A stretch of DNA of 64,000 bases. Origin: Gemmiger formicilis. GTDB taxonomy: Bacteria; Bacillota; Clostridia; Oscillospirales; Ruminococcaceae. This document shows, one piece after another, positions 6,772 through 14,198 of this stretch (position 1 is its first letter; every line of letters starts with the position of its first letter). A program made the position numbers and the translations under genes. The notes under the pieces are model-generated. The model was given only the letters and a program-made list of their open reading frames with translations, ran no database searches and was not told the origin of the DNA. The DNA is taken from the NCBI RefSeq assembly GCF_016900095.1, contig NZ_JACJJP010000015.1, forward strand, positions 1-64,000, in the 5' to 3' direction.

Positions 6772-7992
6772 CTATGCCCACATGGCATCCCATTGGGCAA
6801 ATGCGCCGTCCATCGCTTTGACGACCTGATCTGGCTGATTGTATTTGACTTTGGCGTAAATATCCATCGTAATTTTGCTGCTCTCATGGCCCGCCAGGTA
6901 CTGCACCGTTTTGGGGTCCACCGAAGAATGAATCAGGTTGGTTATGTAGGTGTGTCTGAGTTGGTGGGGAGTGACCTCGAAATCCAGGCTGTAAACACAG
7001 TGACCGTTGTTCCGGGCCTTCTCTCCCAGCTGCGGGTAGAGGATATACTTCACATATTTCCCGTCTACCAGCTTCTTTGCCACTCTCGGTCTGGCGGTCC
7101 TTGTCACAATGTATTGCCACAGCCGCTTAAACTGTGTGTAGGACAGCGGGCCGCCATCCCGATTCGCCACCACATAATCAGAGGTAGATGTTTTCTTCGC
7201 CTCCCTCAAACACTCTGCCAGGCAGGTCGGGAGCGGGATATTCCGCTCTGCCGCCTTGGTCTTTAGTTCGGTGAGAATGACTGGCCGATTATGCTCCGTG
7301 TGCCATGCCCGCCGGACTGTCAGATAAGGGGCCTCCGCGTCCAAATACACCGAATCCCATTGGAGCGCGAGGATTTCTTCTCTCCGCAAACCGGCATACA
7401 AACCAATCATTACAAACACATAGGGTGGCAAGTCCCGGATTGCGTCTAAAAGTTGCTCGACCTGTTCATCCGTCAACGCCTGGCGGTCCTCCTGCGGGAT
7501 ACCGCCGCCTTTTGCGTTTAGATGGAGCGTCGGATTCACTTCAATCACATGGCTTTCCTTTGCCGCCCGAAAGATGGATTTATAAAGGATCACCACGGAC
7601 TTGTAAACCGATGCCGATTTTTTGGAAACCGGGACAAGAGCGAGCTGGATGTCATCCAGAGTTACATCTGCCATCCGCATCTCTCCCAATTCCTTAATGA
7701 TATGCCGCCTCACCTTGGAGGTGTAATCTGTCAAGGTGGTCTGCCGCACATGGACCGACTGCATCAGCAGCCATTTCTCACAGTATTCTGCTACCGTTGG
7801 CGATTTCCGATGAAACCGGGCATGACCGATCTGCTCCAACGCCTCCGTTTCTTTGTCATACAGTCCTTCGGGGGTTCTCGCATAAAGGGCGACCCGCTTG
7901 CCATCGGCATCCTCGATTCGGGTCCTGTAATACTCTACGCCATTCAGCGTGACCGTACTATAATCTGGAATTAGTCGTTTTCTTTTTGCCAA
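6772..7992 (-). CDS. Tyrosine recombinase Int2, paralogue of Int1
   Basis: This 406-residue integrase aligns with Int1 along its whole length, with long shared blocks such as FVMIGLYAGLRREE and VDPKTVQYLAGHE. The catalytic residues are intact: R203, H343, R346, H369 and Y379. Translation starts at TTG 7992 with GAGAGG eight nt upstream. The excisionase-like gene follows upstream in the same direction, so Int2 and not Int1 has the standard int-xis arrangement. It may be a second active recombinase, a remnant of an accreted element, or a duplicated copy now specific for another site. Nothing in the sequence shows that it is inactive. Confidence 0.93.
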   Translation of the reverse strand: MAKRKRLIPDYSTVTLNGVEYYRTRIEDADGKRVALYARTPEGLYDKETEALEQIGHARFHRKSPTVAEYCEKWLLMQSVHVRQTTLTDYTSKVRRHIIKELGEMRMADVTLDDIQLALVPVSKKSASVYKSVVILYKSIFRAAKESHVIEVNPTLHLNAKGGGIPQEDRQALTDEQVEQLLDAIRDLPPYVFVMIGLYAGLRREEILALQWDSVYLDAEAPYLTVRRAWHTEHNRPVILTELKTKAAERNIPLPTCLAECLREAKKTSTSDYVVANRDGGPLSYTQFKRLWQYIVTRTARPRVAKKLVDGKYVKYILYPQLGEKARNNGHCVYSLDFEVTPHQLRHTYITNLIHSSVDPKTVQYLAGHESSKITMDIYAKVKYNQPDQVVKAMDGAFAQWDAMWA

Positions 7993-8076
7993 TACCGTTA
8001 CCTCTCAAGAATCATATTCAGCGCTGTATCTTTGTTTTACCAGACACCACTTATTTCAGCAAGGATACGGATTAGC

Positions 8077-8307
8077 TCACGCCTCGGCACTTCGCACTTT
8101 GCGGTATGTGGCGCACTTTTCCACCGGCTTCGCCCGATGCGTGAATTTTGCGATGTACTCCTGAAGGCTTGCGTCTGTGAAATAGACGCAGCCGTTCTGC
8201 ACATACTGAACATAGGAAATCAGGCCATTGTTGCGGGCCGTGTCCAGTGTTGCAATACTGATTCCCAGGATTTTGGCCGCTTCTTTCCTTGTAAATAACT
8301 TTTCCAT
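8077..8307 (-). CDS. Excisionase-like MerR/HTH_17 protein
   Basis: This 76-residue protein starts MEKLFTRKEAAKILGISIAT, the standard HTH_17 excisionase opening (helix-turn-helix about 5-27). A wing region (YVQNGCVYFTDASLQEYI) and a basic tail follow. The ATG at 8307 has GGGAGAG eight nt upstream; the longer open frame upstream has no ribosome site. Its partner is probably Int2, 84 bp downstream, and it may also serve Int1. Such proteins bend att DNA and direct excision. Confidence 0.85.
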   Translation of the reverse strand: MEKLFTRKEAAKILGISIATLDTARNNGLISYVQYVQNGCVYFTDASLQEYIAKFTHRAKPVEKCATYRKVRSAEA

Positions 8308-8883
8308 ATAATCTCTCCCTTCTTTGTCAAGGATATGGTTGTGGCTTTCAAAATCACATGAATGCGCTGGCGGTTTTGCCTGCCAGCGCATGGTATCTAA
8401 TTTTGAAATTCTTTTTTGTGTTACGCCACATTTGCCACGCACCCCTGACGCAGGGGACAGGACAGGTCTCCGCTGGCGCGGCTGTCATAACTCCGCAGCG
8501 TCGTTCATAGCGTGCGCCGCAGGGTTCCCCCCAAGTCTTTGGCGGGCCGTGAGGAAGTATCTTTAAGCCCCCGCGCAGTCATCGCGCCGGATATGCCACC
8601 ATCCGGGTCACAGGGCCGTTGATCGCTCCGAAACAGCTTGTCCATCACCTCCTGGCTGCTCCATCTTCGCGGCGTCCTGCACTCGCTCATACGCGGGTTA
8701 TGTACCTGTTCTGCCGTGTATTCAGTTGTCAAAGATCAGCGAAGGAAAAATCCCCTTCTTGATAACCATGACAAAAACAGGCGATTTGTCCTGCCTGTAA
8801 TGCGATTTTTTTGAAAAATATTTTTGCCTTGCCGCTTCATAAGAGCTGCGGGCGAGGCAAGCATACAGCAAGCACAATAAAAT

Positions 8884-8895
8884 AGGTACTATCGT
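8884..8895 (-). promoter_or_regulatory. Operator-like motif, inverted copy
   Basis: On the minus strand it reads ACGATAGTACCT, one mismatch from the copies at 8963-8974 and 10002-10013. It lies upstream of the XRE gene and could be half of an autoregulatory operator. Confidence 0.5.
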
Positions 8896-8962
8896 ACTTA
8901 AAAACACCTTTTATAAGGTTCTTCCTGCAAGGAAATGGGCACGATAAAATATGATTAAGGAG

Positions 8963-8974
8963 ACGATAGTGCCT
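8963..8974 (+). promoter_or_regulatory. Operator-like motif over the XRE translation start
   Basis: ACGATAGTGCCT fills the interval between the Shine-Dalgarno sequence and the proposed ATG of the XRE regulator. Confidence 0.5.
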
Positions 8975-9349
8975 ATGGAATTGATAAAAGAGCTGGGACG
9001 AAGGATACAAAAAGCGCGCAAGGAAAAAGGTTTGACGCAGCAGGAACTCGCAGATCTGAGCCATGTTTCTCTGAAGCACGTTCAAGGCTGCGAAAGAGGG
9101 GTGAAGAACCCTTCTTTTGAGGTTCTACGCGCTTTTTGCAAAGTCTTGAATTTATCTTTAGATTCCTTGATGAATCTCGATCTGCCCGAAGATGAACAAT
9201 CCGCCAACGATATGCGGCAGCTCTACCTTTCGTGCCCTCCGGCTGCCAGAAAAGTGCTGTTAAACTCGACCCGTGCGTTGGCTGATGAGCTAAAAGAGAT
9301 GGTGCAGACGGCCGGGGTTGATCCAGATGAACATTTAGAGGATAAGTAA
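8975..9349 (+). CDS. XRE-family regulator of the ICE
   Basis: A 124-residue protein with an HTH_3 domain at about 2-57 (LGRRIQKARKEKGLTQQELA, then LKHVQGCERGVKNPS) and a helical C-terminus. It is the only plus-strand gene of the ICE backbone left end. I chose the ATG at 8975 because AAGGAG lies upstream, 12 nt away; an ATG at 8951 would add 8 residues. The spacer between the ribosome site and this ATG is exactly the motif ACGATAGTGCCT, which recurs at 10002 and inverted at 8884, so the protein may bind it and control itself and the sigma-like gene. Confidence 0.85.
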   Translation: MELIKELGRRIQKARKEKGLTQQELADLSHVSLKHVQGCERGVKNPSFEVLRAFCKVLNLSLDSLMNLDLPEDEQSANDMRQLYLSCPPAARKVLLNSTRALADELKEMVQTAGVDPDEHLEDK

Positions 9350-9388
9350 GCCGGTGGAGGAATAAAAATCCCCCACCGGCTACTTTTT
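9349..9388 (+). terminator. Terminator of the XRE regulator gene
   Basis: AGCCGGTGG (9349-9357) pairs with CCACCGGCT (9373-9381) and is followed by a T run on the plus strand. The stem overlaps the last base of the stop codon. Confidence 0.9.
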
Positions 9389-9409
9389 TGCCGCTATGCG
9401 GCGATCATA

Positions 9410-9835
9410 TTATCGGGCTGTGTCCAGCAACCGCGCCAGCTTCTTCAGCCCGCGCCGAATGCTCTCCCACACGCGGCGGCGGTCAGCGCCTTCGATTCGG
9501 GCGATCTCCGCCACCGTCATGCCCAGGTAAAACCGGGCGTAGATACGCCGGGCCTGGATGGCTGTCAGCTGCATCAGCGCGGCGTACACTTCCTCCCGCA
9601 GCTGCTTCTGCTCCAGGATTTCCTCCGGGGTGAGCGGCCGGTTGAGGGCATCGTTTTCAATGCCATCCTCCCGGTTCAGAGAGTAATGGGCCTTGTGCCG
9701 GAACTTCCGGCGTTCGTAGGCGGCATCGTCCTGCTCCTGGCCTCGGATCGCGGCCAGGACTTCCTCGGCTACATCCACAAAGACATCGGTTTTATACACA
9801 TCGGGATACAGCTCCCGAAGATTGATCTTCTGCAT
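9410..9835 (-). CDS. Sigma-70-like factor (region 4 type) of the ICE
   Basis: This 141-residue protein is of the sigma-70-like kind found near the int end of Tn1549/Tn916-type elements. A charged N-terminal half precedes a C-terminal HTH (about 95-141) with ALMQLTAIQARRIYARFYLG and AEIARIEGADRRRVWESI, matching sigma region 4. The ATG at 9835 has TGGAGG seven nt upstream; the longer frame has none. It probably activates an element promoter. A motif shared with the XRE operator lies at 10002-10013, about 170 bp upstream of its start. Confidence 0.8.
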   Translation of the reverse strand: MQKINLRELYPDVYKTDVFVDVAEEVLAAIRGQEQDDAAYERRKFRHKAHYSLNREDGIENDALNRPLTPEEILEQKQLREEVYAALMQLTAIQARRIYARFYLGMTVAEIARIEGADRRRVWESIRRGLKKLARLLDTAR

Positions 9836-9933
9836 TATGTACCTCCATTTCGATTCACGGGTTGACGGGTGAACCGAAACGAAGGCGGTGGGCGACACCT
9901 TTCGGGGAAATTCCCGAAAAAACGACAAGCAAA

Positions 9934-9966
9934 AGCGCCAGCATCCGAAGAACGGCGGCTGGCGCT
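9934..9966. terminator. Hairpin upstream of the sigma-like gene
   Basis: AGCGCCAGC (9934-9942) pairs with GCTGGCGCT (9958-9966). A run of T with interruptions follows on the minus strand, so it may stop transcripts coming from the cargo modules. Confidence 0.5.
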
Positions 9967-10001
9967 GCTAAAAGAGGACTTATGACGCTTATGAACCAGC
10001 C

Positions 10002-10013
10002 ACGATAGTGCCT
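10002..10013 (+). promoter_or_regulatory. Third copy of the ACGATAGTGCCT motif
   Basis: Identical to the copy at 8963-8974. It lies in the gene-free stretch 9836-10281 upstream of the sigma-like gene, which makes joint control by the XRE protein possible. The rest of that stretch holds hairpins and the cargo-flanking repeat. Confidence 0.5.
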
Positions 10014-10146
10014 GTTCATAAGCAGATGGAGGCCGATTGACGGTCAGGCTTTTTTTGACAGGTAAATCCCTGCCGAATTATGTCGAAGCAGTCTTTGCTT
10101 CACGGCGGCTCCCTCCTAAAGCCGCCGTCACCGTTGAAACAGGGTC

Positions 10147-10267
10147 GTCACTCTTTGGGCATAAGGAACGGCGGCCTTGATTTTGTCAAAGCCGCCGTAA
10201 GTGTGTTTAGGGCATGGCGATTGCCTGCTGAACGACGGCTTTTTTTCTTTTGCCGTCGTTCGGCAGA
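10147..10267. repeat. Cargo-flanking repeat, left copy
   Basis: About 120 bp carrying two strong hairpins: a CGGCGGCC...GCCGCCG stem and a CGAACGACGGC...GCCGTCGTTCG stem with a T-rich loop. A diverged copy at 17402-17523 has the same hairpins in the same order and orientation, starting with GTCACTC and GGGCATAA and ending with CGGCAGA. The two copies bracket the peptide-resistance module exactly. Confidence 0.85.
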
Positions 10268-10281
10268 GACATTGTTTACCC

Positions 10282-10773
10282 TTATTCTATTGCGATCTGA
10301 ATATAGCCTGAATAGTCGGTTCCGCTGATACCGATATAGTTAGCTCCTGCTTGAAGTTGAACGGTAACGCTCCCGTTGCCGGATTCAGCAAGCACTTTTT
10401 CCTCTAATTCAGGGGAAATATAGATGAGCTGGCAGTTCCCAGATTGAACATCAAAACTATACTGGATGGTGATTTCCCGGCACTCATTTTCTTTGAGGTC
10501 GGTATCTGCTACCAAAATATCCTGTCCATCGAAGCCCATTACAGAAGCGTCATAAGTAGCTTGAAAAGCATCGCTGTCCGAAGTACGGCTGCCCTCAAAG
10601 GACTGATAAGGTGTTATAAGTGCGTTGCTTTTCCCAATTACCACATCGTCACTGAGTTGCTCTGCCCCGTCCTTCAAATTATCACTTAATCTTTCGAGGC
10701 CGGAGCAGGCAGTACAGGATAGTAAAGAAAGAGTAATCAGACAGCACCCAAAAATTTTTCCGATTTTACGCAT
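10282..10773 (-). CDS. Putative lipoprotein of the peptide-resistance operon
   Basis: A 163-residue protein with an N-terminal signal (MRKIGKIFGCCLITLSLLSC) ending in a lipobox-like LLSC/TAC region at about 17-24. An extracellular domain follows that looks beta-rich near the end (GSVTVQLQAGANYIGISG). The ATG at 10773 is preferred because GAGG lies 8 nt upstream. It is last in the ABC operon and its ribosome site overlaps the upstream stop. A role in binding a peptide, or accessory immunity as with lantibiotic-immunity lipoproteins, is inferred from context. Confidence 0.7.
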   Translation of the reverse strand: MRKIGKIFGCCLITLSLLSCTACSGLERLSDNLKDGAEQLSDDVVIGKSNALITPYQSFEGSRTSDSDAFQATYDASVMGFDGQDILVADTDLKENECREITIQYSFDVQSGNCQLIYISPELEEKVLAESGNGSVTVQLQAGANYIGISGTDYSGYIQIAIE

Positions 10774-10783
10774 AACCATTTCC

Positions 10784-11080
10784 TCACTGAACGAAAGAAA
10801 GGAACAAAGCGAGTGCGACAATTCCTACCATCAGCAACAACCAAAAAGCACTGACTGCTGTTGATACGATATTGATAACACTGCGGCTTTCCCTGTTCCG
10901 CACACAAACTACCGAAAGAATCAGGCCCAGCAGGACAAAGACGATATTGGCTCCGGCCCAAACAGTTCGGATGCCGTCCGACAGCGAGAGGTGCAGAAAG
11001 GACGGGACAAGGGCTGCCAGCGGCAGGATGCTCACAATGAGCGCAGCAACACTGATTGATTGAAGTTTTTTCTTTTCCAT
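10784..11080 (-). CDS. Small three-segment membrane protein
   Basis: A 98-residue protein with hydrophobic segments at about 8-30, 40-60 and 72-96. It is not recognised as a named family. It sits 5 bp after the permease gene with its own GAGG site, and the next gene's ribosome site overlaps its stop, so it is expressed with the ABC transporter. It could be an accessory transporter subunit. Confidence 0.65.
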   Translation of the reverse strand: MEKKKLQSISVAALIVSILPLAALVPSFLHLSLSDGIRTVWAGANIVFVLLGLILSVVCVRNRESRSVINIVSTAVSAFWLLLMVGIVALALFLSFVQ

Positions 11081-11084
11081 AGAT

Positions 11085-11849
11085 TTACCTCATTTCTTTT
11101 TTCCCAAAGCGGGTGACAGCCAGCGCGAAAAGCAGACCGAACACGATGATCGCACATGGCAGGAACGGAAACAGCGAAAAAGCGGCATCGGAGGTTTCTG
11201 CTGTAAAGTCATGGAGAGAGCAGGAAACGAGATAGCCACTGTAACAGTACGGATAAACAATCCACAGCGGCGTATTCGCAACCAAGATACCGGGAATTAC
11301 AAGCAGCAAATTCAACCCAACGGAAAGAAGCGGCTTTTCAAACAGAACCGTGATTGCCCACATAGCCGCAATACACGGCAGCATTGTCAGGAACAGCCCC
11401 AGGCACCATTTCAGCAGATACAGGATCGGCAAGGTTTCTGTTACTCCCATCGTCTGTGTCGCAATCAATCCCGCAATTACAAACACTGCAAGAAACACCA
11501 CCATTTCCATGAACAGGTAAAATGCCAGCACACAGAACTTGGCAATCGAAAGCGCGTATCGGCTGACCGGCAACGCCAGCATTTTTAAGATGCCATTGTT
11601 ACCGGTTTCCCGGCCTGCAATCATTACACAGACAACAATCATACTGAACGGCAACAGGTAATACGCATAAACCAGTGCGCTCTGAATGAACATGGCAGGC
11701 CATGCGTTTGTATATTCCGGGGTAAAATAGCGGCTCAGGCTTGCAACCCCGGAGGCAACCACCAGCAAAGGTGCGATAAAGATCAGCGGTACAATCTTTG
11801 AGCGTTTTACCTTCATAAACTCAATTTTGAGCAATTCCAAAAAACTCAT
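11085..11849 (-). CDS. ABC-2 permease, lantibiotic-immunity type (subunit 2)
   Basis: A 254-residue membrane protein with six predicted helices. It resembles the MutE/MutG and CprB/CprC permeases of antimicrobial-peptide export systems. The N-terminal LLKIEFMKVKRSK cytoplasmic start is typical of this family. It follows a second permease by 15 bp and an ATPase further upstream. The predicted complex would extrude cationic peptides or lantibiotics from the membrane. The substrate cannot be read from the sequence. Confidence 0.85.
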   Translation of the reverse strand: MSFLELLKIEFMKVKRSKIVPLIFIAPLLVVASGVASLSRYFTPEYTNAWPAMFIQSALVYAYYLLPFSMIVVCVMIAGRETGNNGILKMLALPVSRYALSIAKFCVLAFYLFMEMVVFLAVFVIAGLIATQTMGVTETLPILYLLKWCLGLFLTMLPCIAAMWAITVLFEKPLLSVGLNLLLVIPGILVANTPLWIVYPYCYSGYLVSCSLHDFTAETSDAAFSLFPFLPCAIIVFGLLFALAVTRFGKKEMR

Positions 11850-11864
11850 TTCTTCAATCCCTCC

Positions 11865-12590
11865 TTACTCATAGCGTTTGCTTTTTGCCAGCCACAGTGC
11901 AATAGCAAGGAACAAAACAGTCTCTACCAGAGATACCACGGTCACAGCCATATCAGGCTGGGCGCTCATGGCAACTGCCGGTTTCAGCATAAGCACAAAA
12001 GGATGAACCATCAGGACAGCAAGATTTGAACTGGCCAGCGCCATACCGCTTAAAAATCCTGCGACTCCAACGCCGAGCGGTATCCACATATTTTCAAAGC
12101 GTGAAGAAATCAGCAGCATGAACGACAACACCGGCATGGATGTGAGGAAAGAATATCCGGCAAAGCGCACCAGTGTTCCCATTTCAAATGTCCCGTCCGG
12201 CAAGTCTGTTATGCCAATCTGCATAAGTGCTAAATTTTGCAGTACGATTGCAATCAAAAACAGCACCGTCAGAATCAGAAATTTGCACAGGTACATAGCC
12301 GGAACACTCATAGGGAGCATATACATCTTCTTAATGGCGCTGCCCTTAAACTCCATGTTGTAGATCATGCAGGTGGCAACTACAATACCGAACAGGTTCA
12401 GGATCATAATCACACCGTAAAGCTGGGTGAGCAGAACATCCATCGGGGCCAGCGGCAAATTGAGAAGCGTGTCTTTTCGCACGAGGAAGTTCACAAATGC
12501 GTATGCGGCTCCTAACACGCCAACGGCCAGCAATACAGGAATAACGCCGGTTCGCTTTTCTTTCCGAAGTTCGATTGACAGTACATTCAT
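11865..12590 (-). CDS. ABC-2 permease, lantibiotic-immunity type (subunit 1)
   Basis: A 241-residue six-helix permease with the N-terminal signature SIELRKEKRTG, paralogous to the downstream permease and similar to MutE/SpaE/CprB proteins. Its ATG overlaps the stop of the ATPase gene as ATGA, giving translational coupling. Two dissimilar permeases with one ATPase are the standard composition of this exporter class. Confidence 0.85.
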   Translation of the reverse strand: MNVLSIELRKEKRTGVIPVLLAVGVLGAAYAFVNFLVRKDTLLNLPLAPMDVLLTQLYGVIMILNLFGIVVATCMIYNMEFKGSAIKKMYMLPMSVPAMYLCKFLILTVLFLIAIVLQNLALMQIGITDLPDGTFEMGTLVRFAGYSFLTSMPVLSFMLLISSRFENMWIPLGVGVAGFLSGMALASSNLAVLMVHPFVLMLKPAVAMSAQPDMAVTVVSLVETVLFLAIALWLAKSKRYE

Positions 12591-13351
12591 AGCTGCGCCC
12601 TCTGCTTTCTGGCCGCGTTATCTTTCTCCACCATCGAGAGGAACATATCCTCCAGATTGTCCGCTGCAAAACCTGCCCGTAAAGCACTTTGGCGAAGCTC
12701 ATTCAGACTTCCTTCAAACAGAAGCCGCCCATGATTGAGAATACCGATGTCATCCGCTATCAGTTCGATCTCGGACAGCATATGGGACGAGATCAGGATG
12801 GTGCAGTCGTACAGATCTGGCAGGGACTTCACCAGGTTGCGGATCTCATGGATGCCTGAAGGGTCAAGCCCATTTGTCGGCTCATCCAAAATAAGGATAG
12901 GGGGCCTGCCCAGTAGCGCACCGGCGAGGCCGAGCCGCTGTTTCATTCCCAACGAATATTTTTTTGCCAGCCGATCGCCAAACTCCGTCAAGCCAACAAG
13001 GTCCAATGCATCCTCTACAGCACTTTTCGGAAGTCCCAAAATCCTGCGGATGACATCGAGATTTTCCCGGCCCGTCAGGTTTGCGTAAAACGAAGGTGAC
13101 TCAATGAACGAGCCGACTTCCTTCAAAATCGCAATACGGTCAGCCGGGAATTGCTTTCCATCAATGGTAAAGCTGCCTTTTGTGGGGGCGGTCAAACCCA
13201 GCAGCATTTTCATAGTGGTAGATTTGCCTGCTCCGTTCGGGCCGAGAAAGCCATAAATACTGCCTTTGCGGATATGAAGCGAAACATGGTTGACAGAAGT
13301 GAAGTTCTTATATTTCTTCGTCAACTGTTCCGTAGTAATCATGTAATCCAT
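12587..13351 (-). CDS. ABC transporter ATPase, lantibiotic-immunity (MutF/CprA) type
   Basis: A 254-residue ATPase: Walker A GPNGAGKS at 37-44, signature SLGMKQ at 133-138, Walker B ILILDEP at 152-158, and a switch His in the SSHML segment. The order ATPase-permease-permease and the sequence GRPPILILDEPTNGLDPSG are typical of BcrA/MutF/CprA proteins. The ATG at 13351 has AAAGGAG upstream. It is first in a minus-strand operon that diverges from the response regulator gene. Confidence 0.9.
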   Translation of the reverse strand: MDYMITTEQLTKKYKNFTSVNHVSLHIRKGSIYGFLGPNGAGKSTTMKMLLGLTAPTKGSFTIDGKQFPADRIAILKEVGSFIESPSFYANLTGRENLDVIRRILGLPKSAVEDALDLVGLTEFGDRLAKKYSLGMKQRLGLAGALLGRPPILILDEPTNGLDPSGIHEIRNLVKSLPDLYDCTILISSHMLSEIELIADDIGILNHGRLLFEGSLNELRQSALRAGFAADNLEDMFLSMVEKDNAARKQRAQL

Positions 13352-13447
13352 AAGAACATCTCCTTTCATTGACTTCATCATAGAACATCAACCTGACTTC
13401 TACATTCTCGCGTCCTTACTTTTACCTTACTTTTTCGGAATACCCGT

Positions 13448-13473
13448 CACAGGTTGGCATCCTGTGCTATAAT
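13448..13473 (+). promoter_or_regulatory. Promoter with palindrome upstream of the response regulator
   Basis: An inverted repeat CACAGG-N7-CCTGTG (13448-13466) directly abuts a TATAAT -10 box (13468-13473); no good -35 is present, as is usual for an activator-dependent promoter. The AGGAGG of the regulator gene lies just downstream. The palindrome may be the binding site of the response regulator. Confidence 0.6.
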
Positions 13474-13492
13474 AATTTCAGGAGGTGACGCT

Positions 13493-14194
13493 ATGGACAA
13501 CTCTTTTCTGCATCGAAAAAAGCTCCTGCTTGTAGATGACGAGCCGGAGCTGCTGAAAATGGTATCAGATATTTTGAAAGATGCTGGTTTTGAAACTGTT
13601 CTTACTGCCGGATTAGTAAAAGAAGCTGTCATGGCGGCAAAACAGGAAAAACCTGATTTGATGATATTGGATGTCATGCTGCCGGATGGAGACGGCTTTT
13701 CCCTGATGGAGCAGCTCCGCACTTTTACTGATGTGCCGGTTATCTTTCTGACTGCAAAAGACGAAGCGGCTGACAAACTGGCCGGTCTTGGCCTTGGTGC
13801 AGATGATTACATTTCAAAGCCATTTATGCCACAGGAGCTATTGCTGCGTGTCTATGCTGTCTTGCGCCGCACTTACAAAGAGGACAGCCCTCTGGTTGTC
13901 CTGGATGGATGCACGATTGATTTTAGCCGGGCAGAGGTCAACAAAGGCGGCAAGATTATCCCCCTGACCGCAAAAGAACATACTCTATTGGAAACGCTGG
14001 CTCGCAACGAAGGAAAGATTGTTACGGTTGACGCCCTTTGTGAAGCATTATGGGGTGACAATCCTTTCGGCTATGAAAACAGCTTGAACGCCCATGTGCG
14101 GCGTGTTCGGGAAAAAATTGAAGCCGATCCCTCAAAGCCTGTTTCCTTGATTACGATTAAGGGGCTGGGCTATAAATTGATTACAAGGAAGTGA
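13493..14194 (+). CDS. OmpR-family response regulator (CprR/NisR-like)
   Basis: A 233-residue protein with a receiver domain (acidic pocket D15 D16, phospho-acceptor D60 in LMILDVMLPD, K109 in YISKP) and a C-terminal winged helix (about 130-230) with the GYENSLNAHVRRVREKI recognition region. The ATG at 13493 has AGGAGG nine nt upstream. The histidine kinase gene follows by 4 nt. Placed divergently to the peptide-export ABC operon, it most likely activates that operon when its kinase senses peptide. Confidence 0.9.
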   Translation: MDNSFLHRKKLLLVDDEPELLKMVSDILKDAGFETVLTAGLVKEAVMAAKQEKPDLMILDVMLPDGDGFSLMEQLRTFTDVPVIFLTAKDEAADKLAGLGLGADDYISKPFMPQELLLRVYAVLRRTYKEDSPLVVLDGCTIDFSRAEVNKGGKIIPLTAKEHTLLETLARNEGKIVTVDALCEALWGDNPFGYENSLNAHVRRVREKIEADPSKPVSLITIKGLGYKLITRK

Positions 14195-14198
14195 CGCC

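Larger units (their letters stand above)
8308..8974. other. Long non-coding stretch upstream of the int-xis block
   Basis: Nearly 650 bp without a convincing gene. The left part is GC-rich with many short inverted repeats, and the right part (8740-8970) is AT-rich and promoter-like. The open frames present (for example 8505-8732 minus) lack a domain and typical codon use. An inverted copy of the ACGATAGTGCCT-type motif lies at 8884-8895. It may hold a regulatory RNA or binding sites for the integration proteins. Confidence 0.4.

Noticed and set aside
8505-8732. 75-residue minus-strand ORF in the non-coding block
   Set aside because: It has no family, odd composition and an unconvincing start context; it was not counted as a gene.
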